DNA from: Bythopirellula polymerisocia
GTDB taxonomy: Bacteria; Planctomycetota; Planctomycetia; Pirellulales; Lacipirellulaceae
Assembly: GCF_007860015.1 (NCBI RefSeq)
Contig: NZ_SJPS01000012.1
Coordinates: 20,898-84,897, forward strand
DNA length: 64,000 nucleotides
Direction: 5' to 3'
The notes beneath the pieces are model-generated. The model was not told the DNA's origin and made no database searches. It saw nothing but the letters and a program-made list of their open reading frames with translations. The position numbers and the translations under genes are program-made. This document shows positions 9,027-18,273 of the stretch, one piece after another (positions within the stretch are counted from its first letter, which is position 1; each line of letters opens with the position of its first letter).

Positions 9027-9475
9027 AAGCCTTGTTCTATCAAGGCTTTAAGTATTCTTGGAATTGCAGTAGCTTTTTGTCTTCCGGACCACTGTCGGGC
9101 CTTAATGGGGTTGAGTAGGGCAATTTCCCAAAAAAGCAATCGAAAATGGCTCGATTTCATAATAAACATTTGAGACTGTTTCCGGTGCGATCTAAAAAAA
9201 GGGGGGATCCTATTCGATTCCTCCGCAAGTTGCAATTATAATCGCTACGAAGAACCAGATCATCAGGACCGTTGATATTGCGTAATTGTCGCCTCAGCAG
9301 AGGCGCGTGCTCGACAGCAGGGGAGTTTCTAGCAGGTCGAGTTGAGTGGACGATTTATTATTTTCCACCTCACGTATGGTTTTCTGAATCCGCTTGGAGG
9401 CGATTGAGCTGCGCTTGCTGATTGAATTGAAGGACGTACCTAGATTGAACTACATCATTGAAAAGTCAGGCAACC
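9027..9475. other. Intergenic region between cyclase and exopolysaccharide locus
   Basis: 449 bases between divergent genes. I see no RNA gene, long inverted repeat or convincing open frame; the 84-codon minus-strand frame at 8981-9235 looks random in composition. The region should hold promoters for both the cyclase and the sugar-transferase operon, but no motif is clear enough to mark. Confidence 0.5.
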
Positions 9476-10567
9476 ATGAAATCAGGACTACTGAACGTAC
9501 GCAAACTCCACGCTCACATTTTTCGCAACCCAGAGGCTAAGTCCGCTTCGTTGCTACTTAGCGAACGGGACCTTCGCTTTGCCGCAGAGTGTGAGCGAAT
9601 GCGGGTCGACCGTAATGGCTCAGTTCTTTCGATTCTTTTTATTAAGCTCGCCGAGAACCACAATTTGCCCCAAGACATGGCTCTCCTGGAGCGGATTCTG
9701 GAGGGTAGGCTGAGAGTGACAGACACACCTGGAATTCTCGAGGATGGGCGGGTGGTCGTACTACTTCCTGATACATCCTCAGATGGAGCTTGGAAAGTTG
9801 CTGCCGATATCAGTGAAGTTTATCCCCTAGGACCCACAAGACCTGAATGTGAAGTCATCATCTATCCGGATAAAGGGCATCGTCGAGAGAAACTGATTGA
9901 CGGTGAAGAAGTGGCACCGAACGGTGAGCGAGATAAGTCGACAGTTTGCCCACCATTGTTTGCCACTCCAATTCCCCGCTGGAAACGCTCCTTAGATATA
10001 TTAGGGGGACTTGTAGGACTAATAGCCTCGGCACCACTTATTACTGTCGCTGCGATTGCTATCAGATGCACTTCCCGCGGCAGTATATTCTATGGGCAGG
10101 AACGCGAGGGTTGGGCAGGCAAGCGATTCAAGATGTATAAGCTTCGCACTATGGTCAACGGTGCCGATGAAATGAAGGAGTACCTCCGTCACCTCAGCCA
10201 TCAAGATGGACCTGCCTTCAAGATGAAATCCGATCCACGCACCACTCCGGTGGGGCGTTTACTGCGTTGGACCAGCATCGACGAGCTGCCGCAACTGTGG
10301 AATGTGCTCAAAGGCGACATGTCACTCGTTGGACCGCGACCACTGCCAACATCCGAGTCTCAGAGCTGTACCGATTGGCAACGACGGAGGCTATCTGTAC
10401 TGCCTGGCATGACGTGCACTTGGCAAGTTTTCGCCCGGGGAGATGTCTCCTTCGACGAGTGGATCCGGATGGACCTGCAATACAGCCGGCAAGTTTCGCT
10501 GTGGGGAGATATCAAACTGCTAATGCTAACACTTCCTTCCTTGGTGCTGCGAAAAGGAATGCGTTAG
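9476..10567 (+). CDS. Exopolysaccharide priming sugar-phosphate transferase
   Basis: Transfers a sugar-phosphate from a nucleotide sugar to undecaprenyl phosphate and so starts the repeat unit. The C-terminal 200 residues are the bacterial sugar transferase domain (PF02397 type): RWKRSLDILGGLVGLIASAPLI is the membrane hairpin, then GSIFYGQEREGWAGKRFKMYKLRTMV, TSIDELPQLWNVLKGDMSLVGPRPLP and LPGMTCTWQV. The N-terminal 150 residues are not the usual four-helix membrane domain but look soluble, with a segment (RFAAECERMRVDRNGSVLSIL) resembling the start of a cyclase-like fold, so this is a short single-hairpin form. ATG at 9476 is preferred to an upstream TTG at 9458. First gene of the plus-strand block. 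Confidence 0.92.
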   Translation: MKSGLLNVRKLHAHIFRNPEAKSASLLLSERDLRFAAECERMRVDRNGSVLSILFIKLAENHNLPQDMALLERILEGRLRVTDTPGILEDGRVVVLLPDTSSDGAWKVAADISEVYPLGPTRPECEVIIYPDKGHRREKLIDGEEVAPNGERDKSTVCPPLFATPIPRWKRSLDILGGLVGLIASAPLITVAAIAIRCTSRGSIFYGQEREGWAGKRFKMYKLRTMVNGADEMKEYLRHLSHQDGPAFKMKSDPRTTPVGRLLRWTSIDELPQLWNVLKGDMSLVGPRPLPTSESQSCTDWQRRRLSVLPGMTCTWQVFARGDVSFDEWIRMDLQYSRQVSLWGDIKLLMLTLPSLVLRKGMR

Positions 10568-10612
10568 CGTCCAACTCGTCGGCAATTGCCCGTCGAAACT
10601 GCCATATTCATT

Positions 10613-11581
10613 TCAAAACTCGGTGCCGAACTTGCGTCGAACATACCCCGCGTAATACCGCAAGCTCGACGAACTGAACGGCGTTGGTATCCAATAAGGC
10701 AAACTGGACCGTTGCCTACACGTTACAAAGTCTCGGTTCGCTGCGAGAATGTTGAACGGAAAAATCCACGGCTTCTTCGTACCCATGTAGTGGCTGATCT
10801 TTCTCTCCGACCATAACTGGCCGTGCAGTTCACGTCGCGAAACTTCGACCAGCGTAGCGTCTATCGGGAAATTCCAAACGGGATCGACCACAGTCCAATT
10901 TCCAACCAAGAGCAAATTGTACAGGTCCTGATCGGAATAGCGCACCTTGATGCCTTGGTACTTTCCGGCTGCAGTCAATAGGTCCATACACCGTATCCGC
11001 TCGATGTCCATGACCATCACTCCTGAATTAAGGTAAGGTTGATCGTCCCCTTGGTTGAGGTACTCCCGGATCGGAGAGTTCTGGCACAAAACGGTAGGTA
11101 CCAGCCAGTCTTGGACAGCGCCAATTGGTCTTCCCTGCAAGTTTTGTTGGTACAGATCCCGTAAGTCGGAAAGAACGATCGTGTCGGCATCGAGAAACAC
11201 GGCCCGCGGAGTCTCGACAAACTCGGGAACCAAGAACTTTAAATAGGCCACATCGCCTATGGTGCCGATCGGCAATGTCTTGCCCTTAAGTCGCCGTAGT
11301 TCTTCAATCGCATTGATCAAACGGACAGAAATTGCTCCGCAAGTTCGCTCCAAGAGACGCCTAACACGATCCTGGTCATGGCCGGAGTAGAGGACGCAAA
11401 CGCTTGCAAGCCCCTTCGATTTTTCCAGCGCAGAATACAGCGATATCAACATTGCATAAGCGTTGCGTTGATCGACGGCATACACGAGCGTAGTAGCCGG
11501 TGGCGAGGGTTGATGATTCTCGTCCAAAACCGTTCCCCTGGTCCGCTTGTCAATCGGTTTTAGGTTAAAGATGGTCGCCAC
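10613..11581 (-). CDS. Glycosyltransferase family 8
   Basis: 322 residues with GT8 features: a nucleotide-sugar start VYAVDQRNAYAMLISLYSAL near residue 33, the metal-binding D-x-D in AVFLDADTIVLSDLRDLY near residue 130, and a conserved second half YLNSGVMVMDIERIR and DQDLYNLLLVGNW. The late HYMGTKKPW gives the final conserved His-x-x-G-x-x-KPW of GT8. Retaining transferases of this family build surface polysaccharide or glycogen primers. It is inserted on the opposite strand between two plus-strand exopolysaccharide genes, so it is not in the same transcript and may have been inserted separately. Confidence 0.9.
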   Translation of the reverse strand: MATIFNLKPIDKRTRGTVLDENHQPSPPATTLVYAVDQRNAYAMLISLYSALEKSKGLASVCVLYSGHDQDRVRRLLERTCGAISVRLINAIEELRRLKGKTLPIGTIGDVAYLKFLVPEFVETPRAVFLDADTIVLSDLRDLYQQNLQGRPIGAVQDWLVPTVLCQNSPIREYLNQGDDQPYLNSGVMVMDIERIRCMDLLTAAGKYQGIKVRYSDQDLYNLLLVGNWTVVDPVWNFPIDATLVEVSRRELHGQLWSERKISHYMGTKKPWIFPFNILAANRDFVTCRQRSSLPYWIPTPFSSSSLRYYAGYVRRKFGTEF

Positions 11582-12118
11582 TAAACTGAGACCAACGAAA
11601 TCATCGGGGGTGACCGATGCCCGCGTTCCACCAGATATTAATCCAAGTTCCTCAGACTGCTAACTCTCTGCTGAGAATATAGATCGACAAACGCGTCCTG
11701 ATCGTTGGTCAACAACTAACGCCCTTTTTGATGACTGTGCTGCCGGGGTAGCCAACTGCGAACCTCTTGCTTGCAAAACAACGCTCCCTTGGTCGGCCCC
11801 CTGGCAAGGCAGTAGTCAATCAGATTCCGCGGAGAGTAGCATGCGCAGCGAATAGCACTCCGGCAAAATACCCAGCCAAGTCACATTACGGCTTCGCATT
11901 CCGCATATTCGGTACAATCCCTAGAGTAATCCAGCGATTCCAGGGTGTCAAATTATCGAAGGTTTCATTCGTTGAAAAAAAGCTCGGTCCAGTTAAGATG
12001 AAGGATGACGAGGCAATAGCGCCCGACATCGTCCGTCATCCTACCCTCTATTTGTCTCACGTTGCCTCACTCACCCGTTCGTACTCTCCTGTGCTTCTAA
12101 CACTGGGGAACCGCCAAT
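11582..12118. other. Intergenic stretch upstream of the Wzz-type gene
   Basis: 537 bases with no supported gene. A 178-codon plus-strand frame crosses into the next gene in another phase and has an unlikely composition, so it was not called. The divergent promoters of the GT8 gene and the Wzz-to-GT4 operon should lie here. No strong repeat or terminator was found. Confidence 0.5.
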
Positions 12119-13672
12119 ATGCCAGCATCATCAGGAACCCTCCGCGAGCATCTGTCTGTATTCTATCGACATCGCCGCAAGATGGCCGTGTTCTTTCTGG
12201 GCACAATGATACTCGTCACACTCGGCATAATTCTATGCCCGCGGACTTACGAATCGCAGGCCATGCTGCACGTGCTCATCGGGCGCGAGAATGTTTCAAT
12301 TGACCCAACCGCGGCGACGAGTCCCACCATTACGATGATGGAATCCCGAGAAAATGAAATCAATACGGTTAAGGATCTTCTGCAAAGCAGAACGGTTCTC
12401 GACGAAGTCGTTTCGGAGCTAGGTGCCCAGAACATTTTGAATCCCGAACAATACTCCGACACTGACAAGACGGGCAACACGGGCGGATTCTCACTGATAG
12501 GTGCGATTTACGATCTGATGTTAGCCGTCAATTTGGCGGACCCCATCGGCGAAAACGAAAGGGCGGCTCTTCAACTCGCCAACGACGTCAAAGTACGTTC
12601 CGAACCCGAATCCAATGTCATTCAAGTAGCCTTTCGCTCTGAGACGCCTGAATTCTCCCAACGTCTTGGTGAGGTATTCCTCGCAGCCTATAGTGAGCAA
12701 CACAGTCGGGCACATCGGACGCAGGGGTCGCAAGGGTTCTTTATTGAACAATCACATGAACGTGCCGCTGCTCTGGCTTCCGCCGAACAGAAATTGCGTG
12801 ACCTGAAAAACAAATTCGGAATTGTCACCATCGGGGCACGTCAGCTAACGCTCAGTAAACAACTGGAACAGGTCGAAACTGACTTACTATCGACGGCTTC
12901 TGCGATCGCGGGCTCAAAGGCCAAGATACAAGCCTTGCGTCAGTCCTTAGCGGAAATACCTGAGCGACTGGTCACTGAGGAAACAACCGAATCCAGCCAA
13001 GCCGCCGACACTATGCGAAACACGCTATATGACCTGCAAATTAGGGAGCAAGAGCTTTCTGCAAAACACACCGATCAACATCCTTTGGTGATGGCTATTC
13101 GCCATCAAGCTGCCGAAGCGAAGAGGTTGCTCAACGAAGAAGAAAAACGTCGAGTTCAGCCAACCAGCAGCCTAAATCCCGCCAACCAGCAACAGAAACT
13201 GGCCTTATTCGCCGAATTGGCATTAATCTCGGGACTTGAAGCCCGCTACACCTCTGTCAAAGAACAACGCGAAGAATTGCTCTCTGACCTTGAGAAACTT
13301 AACCAACAGGAAATTGAAGTTGCTGAACTCGAACGCGAGGTATCGCTGTTGCGAAACGAATACATGACTTACATGCATAACACGGAACTTGCTCGGATCA
13401 ATTTGGCTTTGGAGGCTCAAAGCATTTCGAACGTCAACGTGGTCCAACCCCCCACTTTCGTGGAAAAACCGGTCAGTCCGCGCAAGTCGCTGATTATGGT
13501 GCTTGGATTCCTGATTGCCGTCTCCGGGGCGATTGGTTTAGCTCTGCTTTGTGAGAATCTACAGGCTGACGTTATTCGATCACCTGCGGATATGGAAACT
13601 GTGTTCGGTGCTCCCGTGATGGAGTCAATTCCCTCCGTCCAGTTGCGAAACGCTGGGGTCTCCGCGAAATAG
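12119..13672 (+). CDS. Polysaccharide co-polymerase / chain-length protein (Wzz/GumC type)
   Basis: 517-residue inner-membrane protein with a transmembrane helix near residues 20-40 (MAVFFLGTMILVTLGIILC), a long periplasmic coiled-coil body (residues 200-420, for example LISGLEARYTSVKEQREELL and ELEREVSLLRNEYM) and a second helix near 470-490 (LIMVLGFLIAVSGAIGLALL). The proline-rich VVQPPTFVEKPVSPRKSL before the second helix is the PCP signature. No kinase domain is fused at the C-terminus; the partner ATPase-like protein is the next gene, 24 bases on. It sets polymer length and supports export with the outer-membrane channel, which is not in the window. Confidence 0.9.
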   Translation: MPASSGTLREHLSVFYRHRRKMAVFFLGTMILVTLGIILCPRTYESQAMLHVLIGRENVSIDPTAATSPTITMMESRENEINTVKDLLQSRTVLDEVVSELGAQNILNPEQYSDTDKTGNTGGFSLIGAIYDLMLAVNLADPIGENERAALQLANDVKVRSEPESNVIQVAFRSETPEFSQRLGEVFLAAYSEQHSRAHRTQGSQGFFIEQSHERAAALASAEQKLRDLKNKFGIVTIGARQLTLSKQLEQVETDLLSTASAIAGSKAKIQALRQSLAEIPERLVTEETTESSQAADTMRNTLYDLQIREQELSAKHTDQHPLVMAIRHQAAEAKRLLNEEEKRRVQPTSSLNPANQQQKLALFAELALISGLEARYTSVKEQREELLSDLEKLNQQEIEVAELEREVSLLRNEYMTYMHNTELARINLALEAQSISNVNVVQPPTFVEKPVSPRKSLIMVLGFLIAVSGAIGLALLCENLQADVIRSPADMETVFGAPVMESIPSVQLRNAGVSAK

Positions 13673-13696
13673 AATTGCGAGTCACACAAGCTCTTC

Positions 13697-14356
13697 ATGT
13701 CGCAGCCCACTGCCCCACAAACGTCGTTTGACCTGACCCGCGAAATCCAACGCTGGTCGGTACTTGCTCAAGGTTTCGAGCGTCTTGCCACGCGCTTCCT
13801 GGGCTTGACCACGCGCCAAGGTGCTCCGATTCGGAGGGTGGGGATTACCAGCGTGGCACGCCAGACTGGTACCAGTACCATTGCGATTCAGTTGGCGGCT
13901 GCCCTTTGTCGGTTTCCTGAGCAATCTGCGATCCTGGTGGACGCCAACCGCGAGCACTCCTGGTACGACAGGCAGTTTACCGTTAACAACAGCCCAGGAT
14001 TGCTCAATGCACTGTCCGGAGACCTGGAGATCGCCGACTGCGTTCAAAACACAACGACTGCAAACCTTTCGGTGGTAACCTTGGGAAAACCGGTGTGGGC
14101 CGATGTCGACTATGGCAAGCAATCGCTGGCAGATGCATTCCTTGGCCTTAGTGAGATTGCGGATCGGGTTTTCGTGGACCTACCGGTCGTTAGCGACACA
14201 AGCCATTTCCGGGCAATTTCGCAACAATTGGACGGTGTGATTCTGGTGCTGACTCCTGGCTTGGCTCGGTTGGAACTCGCCGCTCGAGTAAGACACCTGT
14301 TGACGCAAATGGAAGTCGAACTGTTGGCCGTCGTACCTAACCAGTGGAAGTCGTAA
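13697..14356 (+). CDS. BY-kinase/CpsD-like ATPase with degenerate P-loop
   Basis: 219 residues with the layout of the cytoplasmic tyrosine-kinase partner of Wzz proteins: strand plus P-loop region RRVGITSVARQTGTSTIAIQ (residues 46-65), Walker A' AILVDANREHSWYD, and Walker B VFVDLPVVSDTSHF. The canonical GxxxxGK[S/T] lysine is missing: TGTST stands where GEGKST is expected. There is also no tyrosine cluster at the C-terminus (it ends LLAVVPNQWKS). It may bind nucleotide weakly or act as a structural pseudokinase. It lies between the Wzz gene and the polymerase-like gene, whose probable ATG follows by 5 bases. Confidence 0.8.
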   Translation: MSQPTAPQTSFDLTREIQRWSVLAQGFERLATRFLGLTTRQGAPIRRVGITSVARQTGTSTIAIQLAAALCRFPEQSAILVDANREHSWYDRQFTVNNSPGLLNALSGDLEIADCVQNTTTANLSVVTLGKPVWADVDYGKQSLADAFLGLSEIADRVFVDLPVVSDTSHFRAISQQLDGVILVLTPGLARLELAARVRHLLTQMEVELLAVVPNQWKS

Positions 14357-14361
14357 TCAGC

Positions 14362-15726
14362 ATGGCCAGCTTCGATCACACTGCAGCAAACGGACGTCCA
14401 CTGGCTCCAGACTGGAATCTGGAAGCAACTGCCGACGTTGTGCCAGGGCAAAGGTTTTACCTCGTGTTTCTGCTGTGCTTGGCCCTGTCTTCCATTCCGG
14501 TCAAAAACCTGGCTTACGTCGTCCCGCCAGTATTTCTTTTCCTCGAGCTGATCGTCGGGGAACGATCAGCTTGGCGCGCTGTGCTGTTGATGGCATTATT
14601 CGCGGTTTTGTCAGGAGCCTCGATGATATTCGACGCGTTCCGTGGCCAGGCAATCAACGTGCCGGGATTACTCTTCGCGCTGCTCACTTACCTGCCTATG
14701 TTCCTGTTCCTCGCTTCGCGCCATGACCGCGAAATCGACTCTTCGCTGTTCACTAAGTTCATCGATGTGACGGCTTGGTTTGTAATCGTGCAGTCGCTGG
14801 TGGGCGTGGTACAGTTTGTACTCAGCCGCAACGGCGACGCAGTAACTGGCACGTTTGGGCTACTTGACTTCCACCTAAATACTATTTCGATCACCCAGGT
14901 TTACTTCACATTCACTTTGTTCGGAATGATTCTGTTCATGATGCTCGACGCCCGGCGACTGCTCCCGCGGGTTGCCATCGTGGCCGGTTTGTTGACTTGT
15001 GCCATAGCACAGTCGGGACATCAAACCGTGTTTTTTGCTGCCAGTCTGGCGCTTTGCTGCATGATCCAGTTTCGCCGACTCGGTACGGCCTTGGGTGGCA
15101 TTGCAATGGTCGGCTGTCTGACGTTCATCGTAGTACAGCTCTACCCCGACACATTGGAACTCACGCAGGAATGGTACAAAAAAGTAGTTCAAGATCCTCG
15201 TTCCGCGAAACGCATGGTGCTTGCCGACAGTGCCGAGTATTTGTCCGATCCCAAGAATGCACTGCTGGGCGTGGGTTTGGGGCAGTATTCCAGTCGGGCA
15301 GCATTGATCTCCTCAAATACGTACCTTAATCGCGAGTTGCCGGGGCCGCTCTCCGGCCAGTCCGATTATTTTGTCGACTCAATGATTCCCGCCATGCGCC
15401 GGTTCGACGAAGTCGGTGAGGGCAGCGCCATACCCAAGCCCTACTTCTCTGCTCTTTCGGCGGTAATGGAATTGGGACTCCCATTGACGCTCATCTGCCT
15501 GGGAGTCATGGGTGTTCATCTGCGCAGAAATCTGCGCTGGATGCTTTCCTCCAACCCCAAGATAGCCCGCGTCGGATTGGTGAGCTGCACTGGACTGCTG
15601 TTCTTTTTGCTGTGTTGCGTCATCGAGAACTACATCGAATTCCCTCAGGCGATCTTCCTGCCGTTCTTGCTGTATTTGGTCGTGCAAGCGCGTGCGACGC
15701 AGCTTTCCACTCCATCACCGGTCTGA
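14362..15726 (+). CDS. O-antigen polymerase/ligase-like membrane protein
   Basis: A multi-pass protein of about 454 residues. From residue 25 on it is nearly continuous hydrophobic helices (about 10-12), with a large loop near residues 280-340 that holds GVGLGQYSSRAALI, the type of motif found in Wzy/WaaL proteins of the O-antigen ligase family (PF04932). It either polymerises repeat units in the periplasm or ligates them; the locus position beside Wzz favours polymerase. ATG at 14362 follows the previous stop by 5 bases with GGAAG at 14346; a GTG at 14344 would overlap it. Confidence 0.82.
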   Translation: MASFDHTAANGRPLAPDWNLEATADVVPGQRFYLVFLLCLALSSIPVKNLAYVVPPVFLFLELIVGERSAWRAVLLMALFAVLSGASMIFDAFRGQAINVPGLLFALLTYLPMFLFLASRHDREIDSSLFTKFIDVTAWFVIVQSLVGVVQFVLSRNGDAVTGTFGLLDFHLNTISITQVYFTFTLFGMILFMMLDARRLLPRVAIVAGLLTCAIAQSGHQTVFFAASLALCCMIQFRRLGTALGGIAMVGCLTFIVVQLYPDTLELTQEWYKKVVQDPRSAKRMVLADSAEYLSDPKNALLGVGLGQYSSRAALISSNTYLNRELPGPLSGQSDYFVDSMIPAMRRFDEVGEGSAIPKPYFSALSAVMELGLPLTLICLGVMGVHLRRNLRWMLSSNPKIARVGLVSCTGLLFFLLCCVIENYIEFPQAIFLPFLLYLVVQARATQLSTPSPV

Positions 15727-15764
15727 GTGGCACAGGCCACCCTGCCGTGGGAATCGTTCTTCGC

Positions 15765-16967
15765 ATGAACACTTCGCCAGCCAACTCGCGGGTACCATCC
15801 AAGGTGCTGCTCTGCCACAACTACTACAAGTTGTCAGGCGGGGAAGACCGGGTTTTTGAGGACGAAGCCCGATTGCTTGAGCGCCACGGACATCAGGTGA
15901 CTCGCTATACGGTGACAAATGACGCGATCGATTCGATGAGCCGCTGGTCGGCTGCGGTGCGTACGATTTGGAATCGTAAAACCTACTCCGAGCTCCGCAG
16001 GTTGATGCGTAAAGAACGCCCCGCCTTGGTGCACTTCACCAACACATTTCCGCTGATTTCCCCGGCTGCCTACTATGCGGCTCGCAAAGAACGCGTGCCG
16101 GTCGTCCAAACGCTGCAAAACTACCGACTGATCTGCCCTGGTTCTCTGCTGATGCGCGACGGCAATATTTGCGAAGATTGCGTTACAAAGCGCATTAAAT
16201 GGCCTGCTGTGCTGCACGGCTGCTATCGTGGCAATCGGTTGGCAACGGCCTGTACTACCACCATGCTAGCCACACATGGCGCACTGGGCACTTGGCGGAA
16301 CATGGTATCGCGCTACGTGGTGGCGACCGAATTCGGACGGCAGAAATTCATCGACGCCGGCTTCGATGCCCAGCAAATCGCCGTGAAACCCAATTTCGTC
16401 GATCCCGTTCCTCCCTGTGGAAATGGGGAGGGGGGGCATTTTGTGTTTGTCGGTCGTCTCTCTCCCGAGAAAGGCATCGACACCCTGCTCGAAGCGTGGA
16501 CGCAATTCAATGGAAAACTCATAATTCTAGGTGACGGTCCATTGGCCGACAAAGTGGCTCGATTTGCTTCGCAGCATGAACGTGTCCAATGGATGCGCCA
16601 CCAACCTGCGAAGATTGTCCAGCAGGTTGTCGCCGATGCCATCGCCCTGCTCGTCCCGTCAACCTGGTACGAGGGTCTGCCGAAAACGATCGTGGAAGCT
16701 TTTTCGGTTGGAACCCCGATCATCGGATCCGACCTGGGAGCCATGTCTGAAGTCATCACTCCCGGCGAAACGGGGTTGCTATTTCCGGTCGGAAAACCGG
16801 ACAAACTCCTGGAATCTTTGCATTGGATGAGCGAGTCACCGGAGCATGCTCACGCGATGCGCGCCAATGTTCGCCGCCACTTTGAGCAGTTTTACACTGC
16901 CGAACGCAATTACGATTTGTTGCGAGATATCTATTGTCAGGCGATCAACGACACTAGCTTCGAGTGA
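15765..16967 (+). CDS. Glycosyltransferase family 4
   Basis: 400 residues, GT-B fold. The N-terminal domain has KVLLCHNYYKLSGGEDRVFEDEA, with the acceptor-side GGxE/D motif, and HFTNTFPLISPAAYYAARKERVP. The C-terminal nucleotide-binding domain has VFVGRLSPEKGIDTLLEAW, the loop LVPSTWYEGLPKTIVEAF (E-G-x-P-x-x-x-x-E) and GTPIIGSDLGAMSEVI. A Cys cluster (LICPGSLLMRDGNICEDC and later CYRGNRLATAC) could bind zinc, as in a subset of GT4 enzymes. The frame is open further upstream, but ATG at 15765 gives the correct N-terminal strand and avoids a 115-base overlap with the polymerase-like gene. Last gene of the plus-strand block. Confidence 0.92.
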   Translation: MNTSPANSRVPSKVLLCHNYYKLSGGEDRVFEDEARLLERHGHQVTRYTVTNDAIDSMSRWSAAVRTIWNRKTYSELRRLMRKERPALVHFTNTFPLISPAAYYAARKERVPVVQTLQNYRLICPGSLLMRDGNICEDCVTKRIKWPAVLHGCYRGNRLATACTTTMLATHGALGTWRNMVSRYVVATEFGRQKFIDAGFDAQQIAVKPNFVDPVPPCGNGEGGHFVFVGRLSPEKGIDTLLEAWTQFNGKLIILGDGPLADKVARFASQHERVQWMRHQPAKIVQQVVADAIALLVPSTWYEGLPKTIVEAFSVGTPIIGSDLGAMSEVITPGETGLLFPVGKPDKLLESLHWMSESPEHAHAMRANVRRHFEQFYTAERNYDLLRDIYCQAINDTSFE

Positions 16968-16998
16968 CTTAATCATTCAGCGCTGCCAAGGTTCAATT

Positions 16999-18273
16999 CT
17001 ATTCGTAGATGCGAGTTTCAGGGATAGGAACGACGAACTTGCCGCCCCACTGGCGAACGTAAGAAAGCTGCTCCATTATCTCTTTACGCAAGTTCCACGG
17101 CAGAATCAGCACATAGTCGGGTCTCGTCTCGGCGATGCACTCCGGTGTGTGTACCGGGATTCTTGACCCCGGCAGAAACGTGTTCTGTTTTACCGGATTG
17201 CGGTCGACTGTGTAGAGTATCGAGTCGGAGCGAATTCCGCAGTAATTCAACAGTGTGTTGCCTTTGCCCGGCGCGCCGTAACCGACGACTGTCTTGCCGG
17301 CCCGTTTCGCGTGCATCAAGAAATCTAGCAGTTTCCACTTGGTTTCGACCACTCGCTCGGCGAAGGCTGAGTAGGTGGCCAACGTGTTGTAGCCCTTTGC
17401 AATTTCCATCTCGAGCAACTCTGGGACCGACTTCAGGACCGGTTTACTCGTGTCTTCGTTGTGCCGCGCGTAGATTCTTAGCGACCCGCCGTGGGTCGTG
17501 AGTTGATCGACATCGAAGATCGTCAGTCCGTGGTGCTGAAAGATATTCTGGATGGCCAACAACGAAAAGTAGCAATAATGCTCCTGGTAAATTGTATCGA
17601 ATTGATTCCCTTCGATAAGGCACATTAGGTGTGGAAATTCAAAGGTAATTACTCCGTCGTCTTTGAGAAAAATCTTGAGCCCCGCTACGAAGTCGTTCAG
17701 GTCAGGCACGTGGGCTAGCACATTGTTTCCCAGTAGCAAGTCGGGACGGATTCCCTGCTCGAGCAACTTTCGTGCAGTCGCGGATCCGAAGAATTCGGTT
17801 ACGGATTCCACGCCCTTCGCGCGAGCTGCCTCGGCTACATTGGCGGCCGGTTCCACGCCGAGGGCAGGAATGCCTTTCTGCACAAAATACTGCAACAAGT
17901 AGCCATCGTTGCTGGCCACTTCAACGACCTTGCTTTGTGGGCCAAGTTGCAGTCGGTCGGTCATCAGCTCCACATACTCCCTGCAATGCTTCAGCCACGA
18001 GTCGGAGTACGAAGAAAAATATGCATAGTCGCTCTTGAAAATGTCCTCACCCATCACATGTGCATGCACTTGTACTAGCCAACAGGCTTGGCAAATCCGC
18101 ATTTGCAGCGGGTAGAACACCTCGGGATCACTCGCCTGTTCAGGTGTGATTCGGTTTTGACACAAGGGCGAAAGCCCCAGGTCGACGACCGTATGTTCCA
18201 GCGGCTGGGCGCAGAAGCGGCAACGCTCCGCGGGCATACTGTTCGTCAGTCGTGCGTCGGACGAAGAACTCAT
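16999..18273 (-). CDS. Zinc-binding SAM-dependent C-methyltransferase
   Basis: 424 residues of the TylC3-type sugar C-methyltransferase architecture. An N-terminal zinc site CRFCAQPLEHTV with a later CQACWLVQ comes first (residues 18-62). A class I SAM domain follows: VVEVASNDGYLLQYFVQKGI and LGVEPAANVAEAARAKGV. A C-terminal domain has GKTVVGYGAPGKGNTLLNYCG. In deoxysugar pathways such enzymes methylate C-3 of NDP-4-keto sugars. The start overlaps the stop of the preceding oxygenase gene by 4 bases. With the cytidylyltransferase and aminotransferase upstream it suggests a branched, methylated amino sugar, which is an inference. Final gene of the minus-strand block. Confidence 0.9.
   Translation of the reverse strand: MSSSSDARLTNSMPAERCRFCAQPLEHTVVDLGLSPLCQNRITPEQASDPEVFYPLQMRICQACWLVQVHAHVMGEDIFKSDYAYFSSYSDSWLKHCREYVELMTDRLQLGPQSKVVEVASNDGYLLQYFVQKGIPALGVEPAANVAEAARAKGVESVTEFFGSATARKLLEQGIRPDLLLGNNVLAHVPDLNDFVAGLKIFLKDDGVITFEFPHLMCLIEGNQFDTIYQEHYCYFSLLAIQNIFQHHGLTIFDVDQLTTHGGSLRIYARHNEDTSKPVLKSVPELLEMEIAKGYNTLATYSAFAERVVETKWKLLDFLMHAKRAGKTVVGYGAPGKGNTLLNYCGIRSDSILYTVDRNPVKQNTFLPGSRIPVHTPECIAETRPDYVLILPWNLRKEIMEQLSYVRQWGGKFVVPIPETRIYE

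Noticed and set aside
8981..9235. 84-codon minus-strand frame upstream of the cyclase
   Set aside because: Overlaps the cyclase start, no ribosome site, composition not protein-like.
11767..12303. 178-codon plus-strand frame
   Set aside because: Out of phase with and overlapping the Wzz gene; composition random.
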